This document shows positions 1-9,756 of a DNA stretch of 64,000 bases, one piece after another. Made by a program: the position numbers and the translations under genes. Source of the stretch: Sphingobium sp. CR2-8 (GTDB lineage: Bacteria > Pseudomonadota > Alphaproteobacteria > Sphingomonadales > Sphingomonadaceae); contig NZ_JAYKZY010000001.1 of NCBI RefSeq assembly GCF_035818615.1, positions 784,501 to 848,500 on the forward strand, read 5' to 3'. Positions within the stretch are counted from its first letter, which is position 1, and each line of letters opens with the position of its first letter. The notes under the pieces were generated by a model. It saw only the letters and a list, made by a program, of their open reading frames with translations, did not search any database and had not been told where the DNA came from.

Positions 1-72
1 CCAGGAACCGACGCGCGATGCCCTAAAGGAAAGACGGCGCCTGAGTGCGCGCCGCGTTGGAGGATGCGAACG

Positions 73-1620
73 ATGGTGCCTGCCGAGCACATAGCAGTTA
101 TCGTGGGAATCGGAGAGCGCGTCGAGCGATCACGAGACCCCTTGTCGGTTTGCGAGCCCACGAGAATGATCGCCAAAGCTCTTCAAAATGCCGACGCGGA
201 CGCGGGTGGCGGATGGCTCGAAAAGCTGGATTCGGTCGATCTGGTCGCGCTGACCAGCTGGCGCTACACAAATCCGGTCGGCGATATATGTGCCAAGGTC
301 GGGATCGCGCCCGCCCTGGCGACAAACAGCCGCCGCGGTGGGGAAACACCTGTGCGTCTTTTGCATGAGGCTGCACTCGAGGTTGTTCGGGGCGAACACA
401 GGGCCTGCGCGATCGTCGGTGGGGAAGCGACCAATGCACGCGCGCAAGCGCGTAAATCGGGCGCAAAGCTGCCTTGGTCGGACATGGCCCCATCAGACCA
501 AAGCGCCCAATTTGCAGGACTTTCAACCGTTCGCAGTCCGCTGGCCGAACGCTATGCCATGCTGGATCCAGCCAGCATCTACCCGCTATACGAAACAGCA
601 AGCCACGCTGCCTGGGACCTGTCTCCGGCGCAGGCCCATGATGAATCGGCCAAGCTATGGGCGCTTTACGCGCAGGCTGCCGGCGACAATCCATCCGCCT
701 GGATGGAGACGCCGCCATCTGCCGAGACGATCGGGACCATCGGTCCGGATAATCGTCTGATCAACTGGCCCTACCCCAAGCTTATGGTCGCCAATCCGTC
801 GGTGAACCAGGCATCGGCGTTCATCGTCACCACATTGGCCCATGCCAGGAACGCTGGTATCCCAGAGGATAAGCTCGTCTACATATTGGGCGGAGCGGCT
901 GCAAACGAACCAGCGAATTTCCTCGACCGGGACCGATATGACCGCAGCACAGCGCAGGAGGCAGTCCTCAGCGCCGCTCTCGCGCAGGTCGGCGGCGTGG
1001 AAGAACTCACATTCATGGAACTGTACAGCTGTTTTCCGATCGTGCCCAAGATGGCGTTGCGCTTCATGGGCATTGAGCAGGACCAGGCCGCGCCAAGCGT
1101 GACCGGCGGCCTGACCTTTTTTGGCGGTCCGCTGCACAATTATATGAGCCATGCCATATGCGCGATGGTGCGCGCCTTGCGGGCGCATCCTCATTCGAGC
1201 GGCCTGCTTTACGGTCAGGGCGGCTATGTCACGAAGCACCACGCCCTGCTGCTTGGGTCAGATGCGCCGCAGGACACGTTAGCAGCCGACTGGTCGGTAC
1301 AGGCAGAGGCCGACCGGAATCGAGGCCCCTCGCCGCAGGTTCGGGAGGACTATGCCGGCCCAGCTACGCTGGAGGCGTTTACCGTGCGCCACTCGCGAGA
1401 TGGCGAGCCGGATCAGGGAATTGTCGTGGTTCGAACACCTGCGGGAGAACGAACCCTTGCCCGCGTGCCTGGGCACTACAGGGAAACTATTGACCTTCTC
1501 GAGGCGTGGGACCGCAGCCCCGTTGGTACCGATGGCATGATCACGCTTTGCGACGATGGCGATGCCGTCTGGCAGCCCCTTGCGACAACGCCCCTCAGTA
1601 TCCGGAGACTGGAAGCATGA
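73..1620 (+). CDS. Thiolase-like protein (TLP1/SCP-x-like) lacking the usual nucleophilic Cys
   Basis: A 515-residue thiolase-fold protein of the acetyl-CoA acetyltransferase/SCP-x type. Where true thiolases have a Cys in a C-x-S/G motif, this protein reads RRGGETP (about residues 87-93), so the classical acyl-accepting Cys is absent. The C-terminal part keeps the family signatures MELYSCFP (about 316-322) and GPLHNYMSH (about 352-360), followed by an extra domain of roughly 120 residues as in type-1 thiolase-like proteins. Such proteins are suspected of non-thiolytic CoA chemistry, for instance retro-aldol cleavage as in Ltp2; that is inference. A GGAGG lies at 59-63, giving 9 bases to the ATG at 73 and none to the ATG at 64, so 73 is preferred. 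The stop overlaps the next start (ATGA), so the two are probably co-translated. Confidence 0.85.
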   Translation: MVPAEHIAVIVGIGERVERSRDPLSVCEPTRMIAKALQNADADAGGGWLEKLDSVDLVALTSWRYTNPVGDICAKVGIAPALATNSRRGGETPVRLLHEAALEVVRGEHRACAIVGGEATNARAQARKSGAKLPWSDMAPSDQSAQFAGLSTVRSPLAERYAMLDPASIYPLYETASHAAWDLSPAQAHDESAKLWALYAQAAGDNPSAWMETPPSAETIGTIGPDNRLINWPYPKLMVANPSVNQASAFIVTTLAHARNAGIPEDKLVYILGGAAANEPANFLDRDRYDRSTAQEAVLSAALAQVGGVEELTFMELYSCFPIVPKMALRFMGIEQDQAAPSVTGGLTFFGGPLHNYMSHAICAMVRALRAHPHSSGLLYGQGGYVTKHHALLLGSDAPQDTLAADWSVQAEADRNRGPSPQVREDYAGPATLEAFTVRHSRDGEPDQGIVVVRTPAGERTLARVPGHYRETIDLLEAWDRSPVGTDGMITLCDDGDAVWQPLATTPLSIRRLEA

Positions 1621-4034
1621 TGAGCAGCGATGATCGGCCGTTGGCTGGCCTGCGCGTTCTTGACCTTGTGGAGGGAACGCTTGGCGCAATTGGCAGGATT
1701 TTGGGGGAATGGGGCGCACAAGTTGTTCGGATCGAGCCGCGTGCAGGCGGCAGGGATCGTTATGCAGGGGAGCAGGTAGGCGGAAACGCTCTTGGCTTTG
1801 CGGTCTCAAATCTGGGAAAGACATGCATTGCCCTGGATTTAGAGCGGCCTGACGATCGTAGCGAATTTGAAAATCTCGCGCGCGACTGTGATGTCTTAAT
1901 AGAGGGATCGCAACTCCAGCGCTCCATGTCTTGGGACCTTGACATCGAGGCGCTCAGGCGCGCCAATCCGGGACTGGTCATACTTTCGCTCAGTGGCTTT
2001 GGGGCCAATACCAGTTTTAGCGCGTGGCAGGTCACCGATCCGGTGCTACACGCCATGAGCGGCGAACTATCCCGCTCCGGCCTGCCTGACCGGGAGCCTC
2101 TTTTGCCACCTGGAGAGCTTGCCCTGCACTGCGCGGCAGGACAGGCATTGCTCGCCATCCTCGCCGCGCGCTACGCCACTGTTACAGGCGGCAGCGGCGA
2201 CTGGCTCGATATGTCGCTGCTCGACGGTGCAAGCGCGGCACTTGATCCAGGCTATGGCAGTTCTGGCAGTGCGGCCCAGGGGGTTCCTGCAAGCAAGCTG
2301 CCGAGGGGCCGACCCGAAGCCCGCTTCCAATATCCTATCATCGCCTGTGCGGACGGTTATGTGCGTATCTGCATGCTCGCGCCGCGCCAGTGGCAGGCGA
2401 TGTACGAATGGCTCGGCAAACCGGAAGAATTTGCAGATCCATCCTTCAACACCCTGCGCGCGCGCTATAAATCAAAGACGCTCATACCGCGCATTGCCGC
2501 GCTATTTGCCAATAAGTCACAAGCCGCGCTGGAAGAGGAAGCACAGCGGCGCGGCCTCCCGCTCTCGCGCGTGATCGGGCTCGAGCAAGCGTTGTCGTCT
2601 CCACAATTTGTCAGCCGCGATGCTTTTGCCGACGTAGAAATCGCGCCAGGGCTCACAGTCGCGGTGCCCAATGGCCTTGTCGAATTTGACGGCGTCCGTG
2701 CGGGCATCATCGGCCCACCCCCGGCACTGGGCGATGGACAGGCCGTACGCGCGAAGCTGTGGCCCGATCGCCCTATGCCTGCCCGGACTTCTGCAGCATC
2801 GGCCAACAGGCTGCCGCTTTCGGGGCTTCGCGTGCTCGATCTGGGCGTGATCGTCGTCGGCGCGGAAACCGGCCGGCTGCTCGCGGACCTTGGCGCCGAT
2901 GTGATCAAGGTGGAGAATGCGGGCTTTCCTGACGGAAGCCGCCAGACCCGGGGCGAGCCTATCAGCGTCAGCTTTGCTGTCGGCCACCGCAATCAGCGCA
3001 GCCTGGGCCTCAATCTGCGCTCACAGGAAGGCAAGGCCCTGTTCCTCGACTTTGCAGCAAAAGCCGATGTCATACTTTCCAACTTCAAGCCCGGCACATT
3101 GGCGTCGCTTGGCTTAGCGCCGGACATCCTGCTTGCCGCTAATCCCAGACTTGTCATCGTCGATAGTTCTGCATTTGGCCCTACTGGGCCAGAAAGCAGG
3201 CGCATGGGCTATGGCCCATTGGTTCGGGCTGCGGCAGGGTTAAGCCTGCAATGGCGCTACGCGGACGATCCGACAAGCTTTAGCGATGCCCTAACCGTCT
3301 ATCCGGACCATGTTTGCGGTCGCATCGGCGCGGCAGGTGTCATCGCCTTGTTGCTGCGCCGCCTGCAGACCGGCCAGGGCGGCACTTTAAGCGTGGCGCA
3401 GGCCGAAGTCATGCTCGGGCATATGGCCACCGACATCGCCAGAATGTCGGCTCAAGCCCGCGGTCATGAAGTGAAATTGCAAACTGAAATCGCAGCGCCC
3501 TGGGGTGTCTATGCCTGCAAAGGCGACGACGAATGGTGCGTCGTTACGGTGCGCGATGACGCTGACAGACGTGCACTGTGCCATGCCATTGGGCGAGCCG
3601 ACCTGCTTGATCGTCCCGCCGCATCTGCGGCCTCTGAGCAGCATATTGCCGGCAAGGCCCTTGATCTTGCCCTTCGCGACTGGGTGGCCCGTAGAGGTCC
3701 GGGTGAGGCAGCCCAAATGTTGCAGGCGGCCGGCGTTCCTGCCGGTGCCATGCAGCGCGTTTCCGATCTGCCGGCCCATCCCTATTTTTCCGAGCGCGGT
3801 TTTCTGCGACCCGTATCGCATCCGCAGATCGAGGAAACATTCTTCGCGGAAAATCTCCTGGTCGAAGCCTGCCAACTCGCCCGGCCACCACAAAGGCCTG
3901 CACCGATGCAAGGGCAGCATACTGCCGAGCTGGCACGAGAGTTGCTCGGCTTAAATGACCGTGTAATCGAGACGCTGACCGATCTCGGCGCGTTCGAGGT
4001 ACAAGCGGGCATTGCGGTCGATGTCAGCCCCTGA
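1617..4034 (+). CDS. Fused two-domain CaiB/BaiF (class III) CoA-transferase
   Basis: An 805-residue protein formed from two tandem class III CoA-transferase domains (about residues 8-385 and 400-795). It probably activates a carboxylic acid by moving CoA from another acyl-CoA. In this family the catalytic Asp sits four residues before a conserved Gly. The second domain has it (PDHVCG, Asp about 564), but the first has His at the equivalent place (ALHCAAG, about 171), so only the C-terminal half looks catalytically complete. Most class III enzymes are dimers of about 400-residue chains, so the fusion could be an internal pseudo-dimer. The ATG at 1617 overlaps the upstream stop by four bases; a second ATG follows at 1620. 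It is the last plus-strand gene before a convergent terminator. Confidence 0.9.
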   Translation: MMSSDDRPLAGLRVLDLVEGTLGAIGRILGEWGAQVVRIEPRAGGRDRYAGEQVGGNALGFAVSNLGKTCIALDLERPDDRSEFENLARDCDVLIEGSQLQRSMSWDLDIEALRRANPGLVILSLSGFGANTSFSAWQVTDPVLHAMSGELSRSGLPDREPLLPPGELALHCAAGQALLAILAARYATVTGGSGDWLDMSLLDGASAALDPGYGSSGSAAQGVPASKLPRGRPEARFQYPIIACADGYVRICMLAPRQWQAMYEWLGKPEEFADPSFNTLRARYKSKTLIPRIAALFANKSQAALEEEAQRRGLPLSRVIGLEQALSSPQFVSRDAFADVEIAPGLTVAVPNGLVEFDGVRAGIIGPPPALGDGQAVRAKLWPDRPMPARTSAASANRLPLSGLRVLDLGVIVVGAETGRLLADLGADVIKVENAGFPDGSRQTRGEPISVSFAVGHRNQRSLGLNLRSQEGKALFLDFAAKADVILSNFKPGTLASLGLAPDILLAANPRLVIVDSSAFGPTGPESRRMGYGPLVRAAAGLSLQWRYADDPTSFSDALTVYPDHVCGRIGAAGVIALLLRRLQTGQGGTLSVAQAEVMLGHMATDIARMSAQARGHEVKLQTEIAAPWGVYACKGDDEWCVVTVRDDADRRALCHAIGRADLLDRPAASAASEQHIAGKALDLALRDWVARRGPGEAAQMLQAAGVPAGAMQRVSDLPAHPYFSERGFLRPVSHPQIEETFFAENLLVEACQLARPPQRPAPMQGQHTAELARELLGLNDRVIETLTDLGAFEVQAGIAVDVSP

Positions 4035-4049
4035 CCGACAAAGCGGATG

Positions 4050-4082
4050 CTGGAGGGACGAGGCAAAGCATTGTCCCTCCAG
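4050..4082. terminator. Bidirectional hairpin between convergent genes
   Basis: A perfect 10-bp stem: CTGGAGGGAC at 4050-4059 pairs with GTCCCTCCAG at 4073-4082 across a 13-base loop. It lies in the 64-base gap between the convergent CoA-transferase and thiolase genes. There is no clear T-tract on either side, so rho-independent termination is probable but not certain. Confidence 0.65.
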
Positions 4083-4098
4083 AGCGTAGCCTGGATCG

Positions 4099-5340
4099 TC
4101 AGATCCGCTCGATGATCAGCGCCGGCGCCATTCCCCCGGCCGCACACATGACCACCAGCCCACGTTTGAGATCCTGTCTTTCCAGTTCATCGAGCAGCGT
4201 TCCCACCAACATCACACCGGTTGCGCCGATCGGATGACCAAGCGCAATCGCGCCGCCATTGACGTTCACTTTGCTACGATCGAGCGACAGGGCGCGAATG
4301 AACTTTTCCGGTACGACCGCAAAGGCTTCGTTCACTTCCCAAAGGTCGATATCGTCAGGGGTCAACCCCGCTTTGGCCAGGACCTTGGCGGTGGAAGGTA
4401 CGGGCCCGTTGAGCATGAGCGTGGGATCGTCGCCCAGTTCCGCCATGGCGACAATTCGGGCGCGCGGCACAAGTCCGTGTTTGCGGGCATAGTCGGACGA
4501 TGCGAGAAGAAGCGCCCCTGCACCATCGACAACACCCGCCGAGTTTCCTGCATGATGGACGTGGTTGAATATAAGGTCGGGATAAGCTTTTCGAATAAGG
4601 TCTGCAAAGCTGGTTCCAGACGCGTCAAATGTCGCGTCTGCCGCATGGGCAAAAGCTGAAGGCAGTGCGGCCAACCCCTCTCGCGTGGTCTGGGGCCTGG
4701 GATATTCCTCGCGGTCGAGCGCAAGGCGGCCATCCTCATGATAGACTGGGACCAAAGAGCGATCGAACCGACCTCCGGCAATGGCGCGGTCGGCCCGACA
4801 TTGGCTTTCATACGCCAACTCATCAAGCACTTCGCGATCAATACCTTCCAGCGTCGCGATCGCGTCGGCGCAAAGGCCCTGGCTTGTCTGCGGATGGCGA
4901 GCGCGAAGCCGCGCGTTGCCTGCGTCTGGAAGGAACGGGACCGCCGGGTCACGTGGCAGCAGTTTACGATAGGACATCAGCTCGGCGCCGCCTGCGATGT
5001 TGAGATCCTCCATGCCCGCCATGATCTTGGCCGCCGCGAGACTGACTGCGGTCAGACTGGACCCACAAAAACGGTGAATGGTGACACCGCTTGCCCTGGT
5101 GTCAAAGCCTGCGTCCAACGCGGTCATGCGGCCAAGGTCATTGCCCTGCTTACCCGCTTGTTGCCCGTTGCCCCAGATGATGTCCTCGACATCGGCAGTG
5201 TTTATACCGGTTCGATCGGCCAGCGCCCGTAACACGGTCGCACCGACTTGCTGAGGATGAATGTCGGTGAGGGCACCCTTGCCGATCTTGCCGATACCAC
5301 GCGGTGTCCGGCATGCGTCGATGATCCATGCTTCCTGCAT
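4099..5340 (-). CDS. Acetyl-CoA acetyltransferase (thiolase)
   Basis: A 413-residue thiolase of the FadA/PaaJ type that splits a 3-ketoacyl-CoA with CoA. The full catalytic set is visible: nucleophilic Cys92 in RFCGSS, the NEAF motif, GHPIGATG with the catalytic His, and a C-terminal Cys in MCAAGG. The ATG at 5340 is chosen because AGGAGCAGGAAAG lies just upstream and the protein then starts with the family-typical MQEAWIIDACRTP; a longer frame to 5445 would add 35 residues without similarity. It is divergent from the acyl-CoA dehydrogenase at 5559 and convergent with the CoA-transferase, so it is expressed from its own promoter in the 5341-5558 gap. Substrate is not deducible. Confidence 0.92.
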   Translation of the reverse strand: MQEAWIIDACRTPRGIGKIGKGALTDIHPQQVGATVLRALADRTGINTADVEDIIWGNGQQAGKQGNDLGRMTALDAGFDTRASGVTIHRFCGSSLTAVSLAAAKIMAGMEDLNIAGGAELMSYRKLLPRDPAVPFLPDAGNARLRARHPQTSQGLCADAIATLEGIDREVLDELAYESQCRADRAIAGGRFDRSLVPVYHEDGRLALDREEYPRPQTTREGLAALPSAFAHAADATFDASGTSFADLIRKAYPDLIFNHVHHAGNSAGVVDGAGALLLASSDYARKHGLVPRARIVAMAELGDDPTLMLNGPVPSTAKVLAKAGLTPDDIDLWEVNEAFAVVPEKFIRALSLDRSKVNVNGGAIALGHPIGATGVMLVGTLLDELERQDLKRGLVVMCAAGGMAPALIIERI

Positions 5341-5440
5341 TCTTTCCTGCTCCTTCTCCGGACTGTTGCCCAGACCTCCATGTTTTGCAGCTGTAGGGAC
5401 AGCCGTTGGCACGGGATTTAGCGTAATTTCGGCGGAAACT

Positions 5441-5458
5441 GTCAAGCAGTAACTTGAC
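5441..5458. promoter_or_regulatory. Perfect inverted repeat, likely operator in a divergent promoter region
   Basis: GTCAAG-N6-CTTGAC is a perfect 6-6-6 palindrome. It lies about 100 bases upstream of both the thiolase start (5340) and the acyl-CoA dehydrogenase start (5559), so one repressor could control both directions. The form suits a TetR-type dimer, but no regulator gene is adjacent; it would have to be encoded elsewhere. Confidence 0.5.
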
Positions 5459-5558
5459 GAGCATCAAATAAATTGCTGTTTGCTTAAAAACGTCCACGCA
5501 GCGAATCGCCGTCAAGGCCACGGCGCGAACCAGAACAAGACATGGGAAAGGATGGGCT

Positions 5559-6725
5559 GTGCACTTTGAGCTGAGCGAAGAACATCAGATGGTGACCGAG
5601 CTCGTCACGAAGTTCGCTCGCGACTTCATGATGCCTCTTGAAGCCGCGGTGATGGAGCGGGAAGCCTCCGGCAAGGAGATGTACGTCACCAAGGAAGAGC
5701 AGGCCAGCCTGGACGCCAAGGCGCACGAGCTGGGACTTTTTGGACTGGACGCACCTCTTGACATCGGCGGCGCGGACTTGCCCATGGTTGCCATGGTCGG
5801 TGTCGAGGAAGCAATCGGCTACACGGTAACACCCTATGTGTTGCCGCCAGACTCGCCCAATCTGCGCATGCTGATCGCCACCGTCGACGACCGTCAGCGC
5901 GAAGCCTATCTTACCCCCCTTGTCGCCGGGCAAACCAAGTCGGCCATTGGTATTTCCGAACCCGGCGCCGGGTCGGATCCTGCGATGATGAAGACGCGTG
6001 CCGTGCGCGATGGCGATGACTGGATCCTCAACGGACGCAAAATCTGGATTACCTATGCAGATGAAGCGGACTTCACCATTGTGATGGCGGTGACGGATCC
6101 CCAGAAGGGCGCGCGAGGCGGCATGAGTGCCTTTCTTGTCGATCGGGATGCACCAGGCTTTAACATCATGCGCCGCATTCCCATGCTCGGCGGCCAGTCG
6201 ACCTATGAGATCGCGCTTGATGATTGCCGCGTCGAAGGGTGGAAGTTGCTGGGCATCGAAGGTCAGGGCTTTGCGCCGATGCAAACCAGGCTGGCAACGC
6301 GGCGCATTCAGATGGCGGCGTGGTCAATCGGGATGGCGCAGCGTGCACTCGACATGCTTATCGATTACGCCCCGCAGCGCGTCACGTTCGGGGCGCCCCT
6401 TTCTGAGCGTCAGACCATTCAATTCTGGGTCGCCGAGGCCGCTACCAAAATCCATGCCGCGCGTCTTATGGCCTATGATTGCGCGTGGAAGCTCGACAAT
6501 GGTCGCGATGTCCGTTCCGAGATCAGCATGATCAAATGGTACGCTACCGAAATGGCCTACACGGTCGTGGACCAAGCCATGCAGGCGTTCGGCGGGATGG
6601 GCATGACGAAGGAAGTCCCGCTACAGCTCATGCAGGCAAAGCTGCGGACGATGCGCGTCTATGATGGGCCAACCGAAATCCATAAATGGGTTATTGCGCG
6701 TGGCTTGCTTGGAACACGTAAGTAA
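5559..6725 (+). CDS. Acyl-CoA dehydrogenase family protein, DGPTE (ACAD10/11-like) type
   Basis: A 388-residue flavoprotein with the ACAD fold: N-terminal helical domain, FAD/substrate motif ISEPGAGSDP (about residues 132-141), NGRKIWIT, and a C-terminal helical domain. Near the C-terminus, where medium-chain type enzymes read YEGT with the catalytic Glu, it has YDGPTEIHKW. This form is typical of the ACAD10/11 and LvaC subgroup. It may therefore be a plain dehydrogenase of a bulky acyl-CoA or act on a phosphorylated 4-hydroxyacyl-CoA. The start is a GTG preceded by GGGAAAGGA. It begins a plus-strand run of co-directional genes that continues to cofC with small gaps. Confidence 0.9.
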   Translation: MHFELSEEHQMVTELVTKFARDFMMPLEAAVMEREASGKEMYVTKEEQASLDAKAHELGLFGLDAPLDIGGADLPMVAMVGVEEAIGYTVTPYVLPPDSPNLRMLIATVDDRQREAYLTPLVAGQTKSAIGISEPGAGSDPAMMKTRAVRDGDDWILNGRKIWITYADEADFTIVMAVTDPQKGARGGMSAFLVDRDAPGFNIMRRIPMLGGQSTYEIALDDCRVEGWKLLGIEGQGFAPMQTRLATRRIQMAAWSIGMAQRALDMLIDYAPQRVTFGAPLSERQTIQFWVAEAATKIHAARLMAYDCAWKLDNGRDVRSEISMIKWYATEMAYTVVDQAMQAFGGMGMTKEVPLQLMQAKLRTMRVYDGPTEIHKWVIARGLLGTRK

Positions 6726-6745
6726 AGCCGCAGGAACAGACAGTC

Positions 6746-8476
6746 ATGATTTTTGCGTGTCCAGTCACCGAGCAGCGATTTCTCCTGCGCCACATAGCAG
6801 CCGTTGACGATCTTATCGGTAGCGATCGGTTCGAGACGCTTGACACAGATGTGATCGAGGCCATCATTCACGGTAGCGCCGAGTTTGCCGAGGGTGAATT
6901 CGCACCACTTCTCAGGATCGGCGACGACCCGGGGCCACGGTGGACGCAGGGCAAGGTCGTTATGCCCGATGGCTTTCGCGAGGCCTATGCCGCTTTCATC
7001 GAGAGCGGCTGGGGGACGATCGCATCCCCATCGGCCTATGGCGGTCAAGGCCTGCCCTTCAGCCTTGCAACCTTGGTGCTGGAAAATCTAAGCGCCGCAA
7101 ATCTGGGTTTCGCAGCCTGCCCCACCCTCACTGCAGGGGCGATCGAGGCGATCGAGGCCCATGGTTCAACCGATCAAAAATCACGCTGGCTCCCCAAGCT
7201 GATAAGCGGCGAATGGTCGGGCACCATGAACCTCACCGAGCCACAGGCCGGTTCCGACGTGGGAGCCTTGCGAACGGTGGCAGAGCCGACAGAAAACGGG
7301 CTTTACCGCATCAAGGGCCAAAAAATCTTCATTTCATTTGGTGAGCATGATCTTGCTGCCAATATCGTGCATCTCGTCCTTGCACGCCTTCCTGATGCGC
7401 CGCCCGGTTCTAAAGGCATTTCTCTTTTTCTCGTGCCACGTCAGAGGCTCGATGCAGATGGAAACCCTGGCCCGGCCAATGACGTACGCTGCGCCTCAAT
7501 CGAGCATAAGCTTGGTCTTCACGCGTCGCCAACCTGCATCATGGTCTACGGCGATAATGACGAATGTCTGGGCGAACTGTTAGGCTCTGAAAATGGCGGC
7601 CTGCGCGCCATGTTTACGATGATGAACAACGCACGGATCAACGTGGGAAATCAGGGCATTCAGGTCGCCGAGCGTGCGCGACAGCTTGCCCTCGCCTACG
7701 CCCGCGATCGCATTCAGTCTCCGCGGGCAGATCGCAGTTCGGGTCTGGAGCCTGTAGCGATTATCGGCCACCCCGATGTACGCCGGATGATCCTGCGCAT
7801 GAACGCCCTTACTCAGGCCGCCCGCGCGCTGCTTTATTACGCATCTGGTCAGCTGGATCGTGCCCATCTGGGCGATGCGCAGGCGCTCGTACGGGCCGAA
7901 CTGATGACCCCGCTTGTCAAAGCCTATGGATCAGACGTCGGATGTGAGGTCGCAGCTCTAGGCGTCCAGGTGCATGGGGGCATGGGCTTCATCGAAGAAA
8001 CCGGCGCGGCCCAGCATTATCGCGACGCGCGGATCATGCCTATCTATGAGGGCACGAACGGCATTCAGGCGGCAGATCTCGTCGGCCGGAAGCTCGTGGG
8101 TGACAAAGGCATGGGTCTGGCGAGCCTGCTGGCCGAAATCAGAGCGGACGTCGGCACAGCGCCCACCATCATGGCCTTGGCCCAAGCCGTGGAACGGGTA
8201 GCCCAATGGATGATCGCCGCGCCCATCAACGATCGACTGGCGGGCAGCTATCCGTTCATGCAGATGACGTCCGTCCTGACCGCCGCCTGGCTGATGGCGC
8301 GACAGGAGGCGTTGCTTGATGCGGACGCAGACCCGCCGGATTTCGCGGCTGGCAAGCGTGCGGCCGTGCGCTTTTATCTCACCTGCATTGTTCCAGAGGC
8401 CACGGGTCTTGGCGCCGCAGCGCAATCTGGCGCCGCATTGCTCTACGACATCACGGACGAGGCATTGACGGCCTGA
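6746..8476 (+). CDS. Acyl-CoA dehydrogenase, long form with extra C-terminal domain
   Basis: A 576-residue acyl-CoA dehydrogenase. It has the usual core ([13 protein letters not shown] at about 160-172, then a [15 protein letters not shown] motif with the catalytic Glu at about 437) and a further 120 residues at the C-terminus, as in the DmdC/FadE5-like long enzymes. It would introduce the 2,3-double bond into an acyl-CoA at the membrane-independent first step of beta-oxidation, passing electrons to ETF. Unlike the genes at 5559 and 12577, it carries the canonical EGT sequence, so it is the best candidate for the standard beta-oxidation dehydrogenase here. It starts 20 bases after the previous stop. 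Confidence 0.92.
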   Translation: MIFACPVTEQRFLLRHIAAVDDLIGSDRFETLDTDVIEAIIHGSAEFAEGEFAPLLRIGDDPGPRWTQGKVVMPDGFREAYAAFIESGWGTIASPSAYGGQGLPFSLATLVLENLSAANLGFAACPTLTAGAIEAIEAHGSTDQKSRWLPKLISGEWSGTMNLTEPQAGSDVGALRTVAEPTENGLYRIKGQKIFISFGEHDLAANIVHLVLARLPDAPPGSKGISLFLVPRQRLDADGNPGPANDVRCASIEHKLGLHASPTCIMVYGDNDECLGELLGSENGGLRAMFTMMNNARINVGNQGIQVAERARQLALAYARDRIQSPRADRSSGLEPVAIIGHPDVRRMILRMNALTQAARALLYYASGQLDRAHLGDAQALVRAELMTPLVKAYGSDVGCEVAALGVQVHGGMGFIEETGAAQHYRDARIMPIYEGTNGIQAADLVGRKLVGDKGMGLASLLAEIRADVGTAPTIMALAQAVERVAQWMIAAPINDRLAGSYPFMQMTSVLTAAWLMARQEALLDADADPPDFAAGKRAAVRFYLTCIVPEATGLGAAAQSGAALLYDITDEALTA

Positions 8477-8516
8477 CCCTCCGCCAGCGCACCTAACATA
8501 TTTTGGAGATTTGCCC

Positions 8517-9692
8517 ATGCGTTCAGCCGTCATCGTTTCCACCGCCCGCACCCCCATCGGTCGGGCCTATCGCGGCGCATTCAACAATCTACCCGCCCCG
8601 ACCCTGGGCTCCCATGCCATCAGGGCAGCGGTAGATCGGGCAGGTATCGACCCTGGAGAAGTCGATGACGTGGTCATGGGCTGCGCCCTGGAACAGGGCC
8701 ATGCCTATCCCAATGTGGCGCGACTGGCGCTGCTGGCAGCTGGCTTGCCCGATACTGTTTCAGGCATGTCCTTGGACAGGCAATGTGCATCGGGGCTTAT
8801 GGCGATCGCCACAGCCGCCAAGCAGATCATCAGCGATCAAATGGACGTTACTGTCGCTGGCGGGCTTGAATCGATCAGCCTTATCCAGACGCCGGATTTG
8901 CGGTTCGCGCTCGACCCTCAATTACAAGCCCTTCATCCCGACATCTATATGCCGATGCTACAGACCGCCGAAGTTGTCGGTGCGCGGTACAAGATCGGGC
9001 GCGAAGCGTGCGATGACTATGCCTTGCAGTCCCAGCAGCGCACGGCGCATGCGCAGGCCTCCGGCAAATTTGACGACGAGATCGTGCCAGTTACGGCAAC
9101 GATGCAGCAAATTGACAAGGCAACAAAAGAGATATCCCAAGTCGAGGTCACTTTGCGCAAGGACGAAGGCAATCGCCCGGAGACCACCCGTGAAGGCCTT
9201 GCTTCCCTGAAATCCGTGGTTCCTGATGGTATTGTCACTGCGGGCAATGCGAGCCAGCTCTCCGATGGTGCGTCGGCATGCGTTCTCATGGAGGAACAGC
9301 TTGCACAGCGCAGGGGTCTGACGCCGCTGGGCCGCTATGTCGGCATGGCGGTGGCTGGCACCCGGCCCGACGAAATGGGTATCGGCCCGGTCTTTGCCGT
9401 ACCAAGGCTACTTGAACGCTTTGGCCTCTCGATCGAAGACATCGGTTTGTGGGAACTGAATGAAGCGTTCGCAGTGCAGCTTCTCTATTGCCGCGATACG
9501 CTCGGCATTCCCGACGAGCTGCTGAACGTCAACGGCGGTGCCATTTCGATCGGCCATCCCTATGGCATGAGCGGTGCGCGGATGGTGGGCCATGCGTTGA
9601 TCGAGGGCAAGCGTCGTGGCGCTCGCCATGTCGTGGTGACGATGTGTGTTGGCGGCGGCATGGGCGCGGCGGGATTGTTCGAAATACTCTAA
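8517..9692 (+). CDS. 3-ketoacyl-CoA thiolase / acetyl-CoA acyltransferase
   Basis: A 391-residue thiolase with complete catalytic residues: Cys90 in [21 protein letters not shown] with the active His, and TMCVGGG near the C-terminus. It would cleave 3-ketoacyl-CoA to acetyl-CoA and a shortened acyl-CoA. TTTTGGAGA at 8501-8509 favours the ATG at 8517 over an in-frame TTG at 8511. Together with the following FadB-type gene it makes the classic hydratase/dehydrogenase plus thiolase pair. Confidence 0.93.
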   Translation: MRSAVIVSTARTPIGRAYRGAFNNLPAPTLGSHAIRAAVDRAGIDPGEVDDVVMGCALEQGHAYPNVARLALLAAGLPDTVSGMSLDRQCASGLMAIATAAKQIISDQMDVTVAGGLESISLIQTPDLRFALDPQLQALHPDIYMPMLQTAEVVGARYKIGREACDDYALQSQQRTAHAQASGKFDDEIVPVTATMQQIDKATKEISQVEVTLRKDEGNRPETTREGLASLKSVVPDGIVTAGNASQLSDGASACVLMEEQLAQRRGLTPLGRYVGMAVAGTRPDEMGIGPVFAVPRLLERFGLSIEDIGLWELNEAFAVQLLYCRDTLGIPDELLNVNGGAISIGHPYGMSGARMVGHALIEGKRRGARHVVVTMCVGGGMGAAGLFEIL

Positions 9693-9756
9693 GGCCCGGT
9701 GGGAGACAATTCCATCCGGACACACCGAAATGCTGCCTAATAGAATGAGAAGCGCG

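Noticed and set aside
655-1242. Long antisense frame opposite the thiolase-like gene
   Set aside because: It is a shadow of the high-GC coding strand; no domain or ribosome site, and the plus strand holds a clear family protein.
5484-6284. 266-codon minus-strand frame opposite the acyl-CoA dehydrogenase
   Set aside because: His/Gly/Arg-rich composition typical of an antisense shadow; the plus-strand gene is certain.
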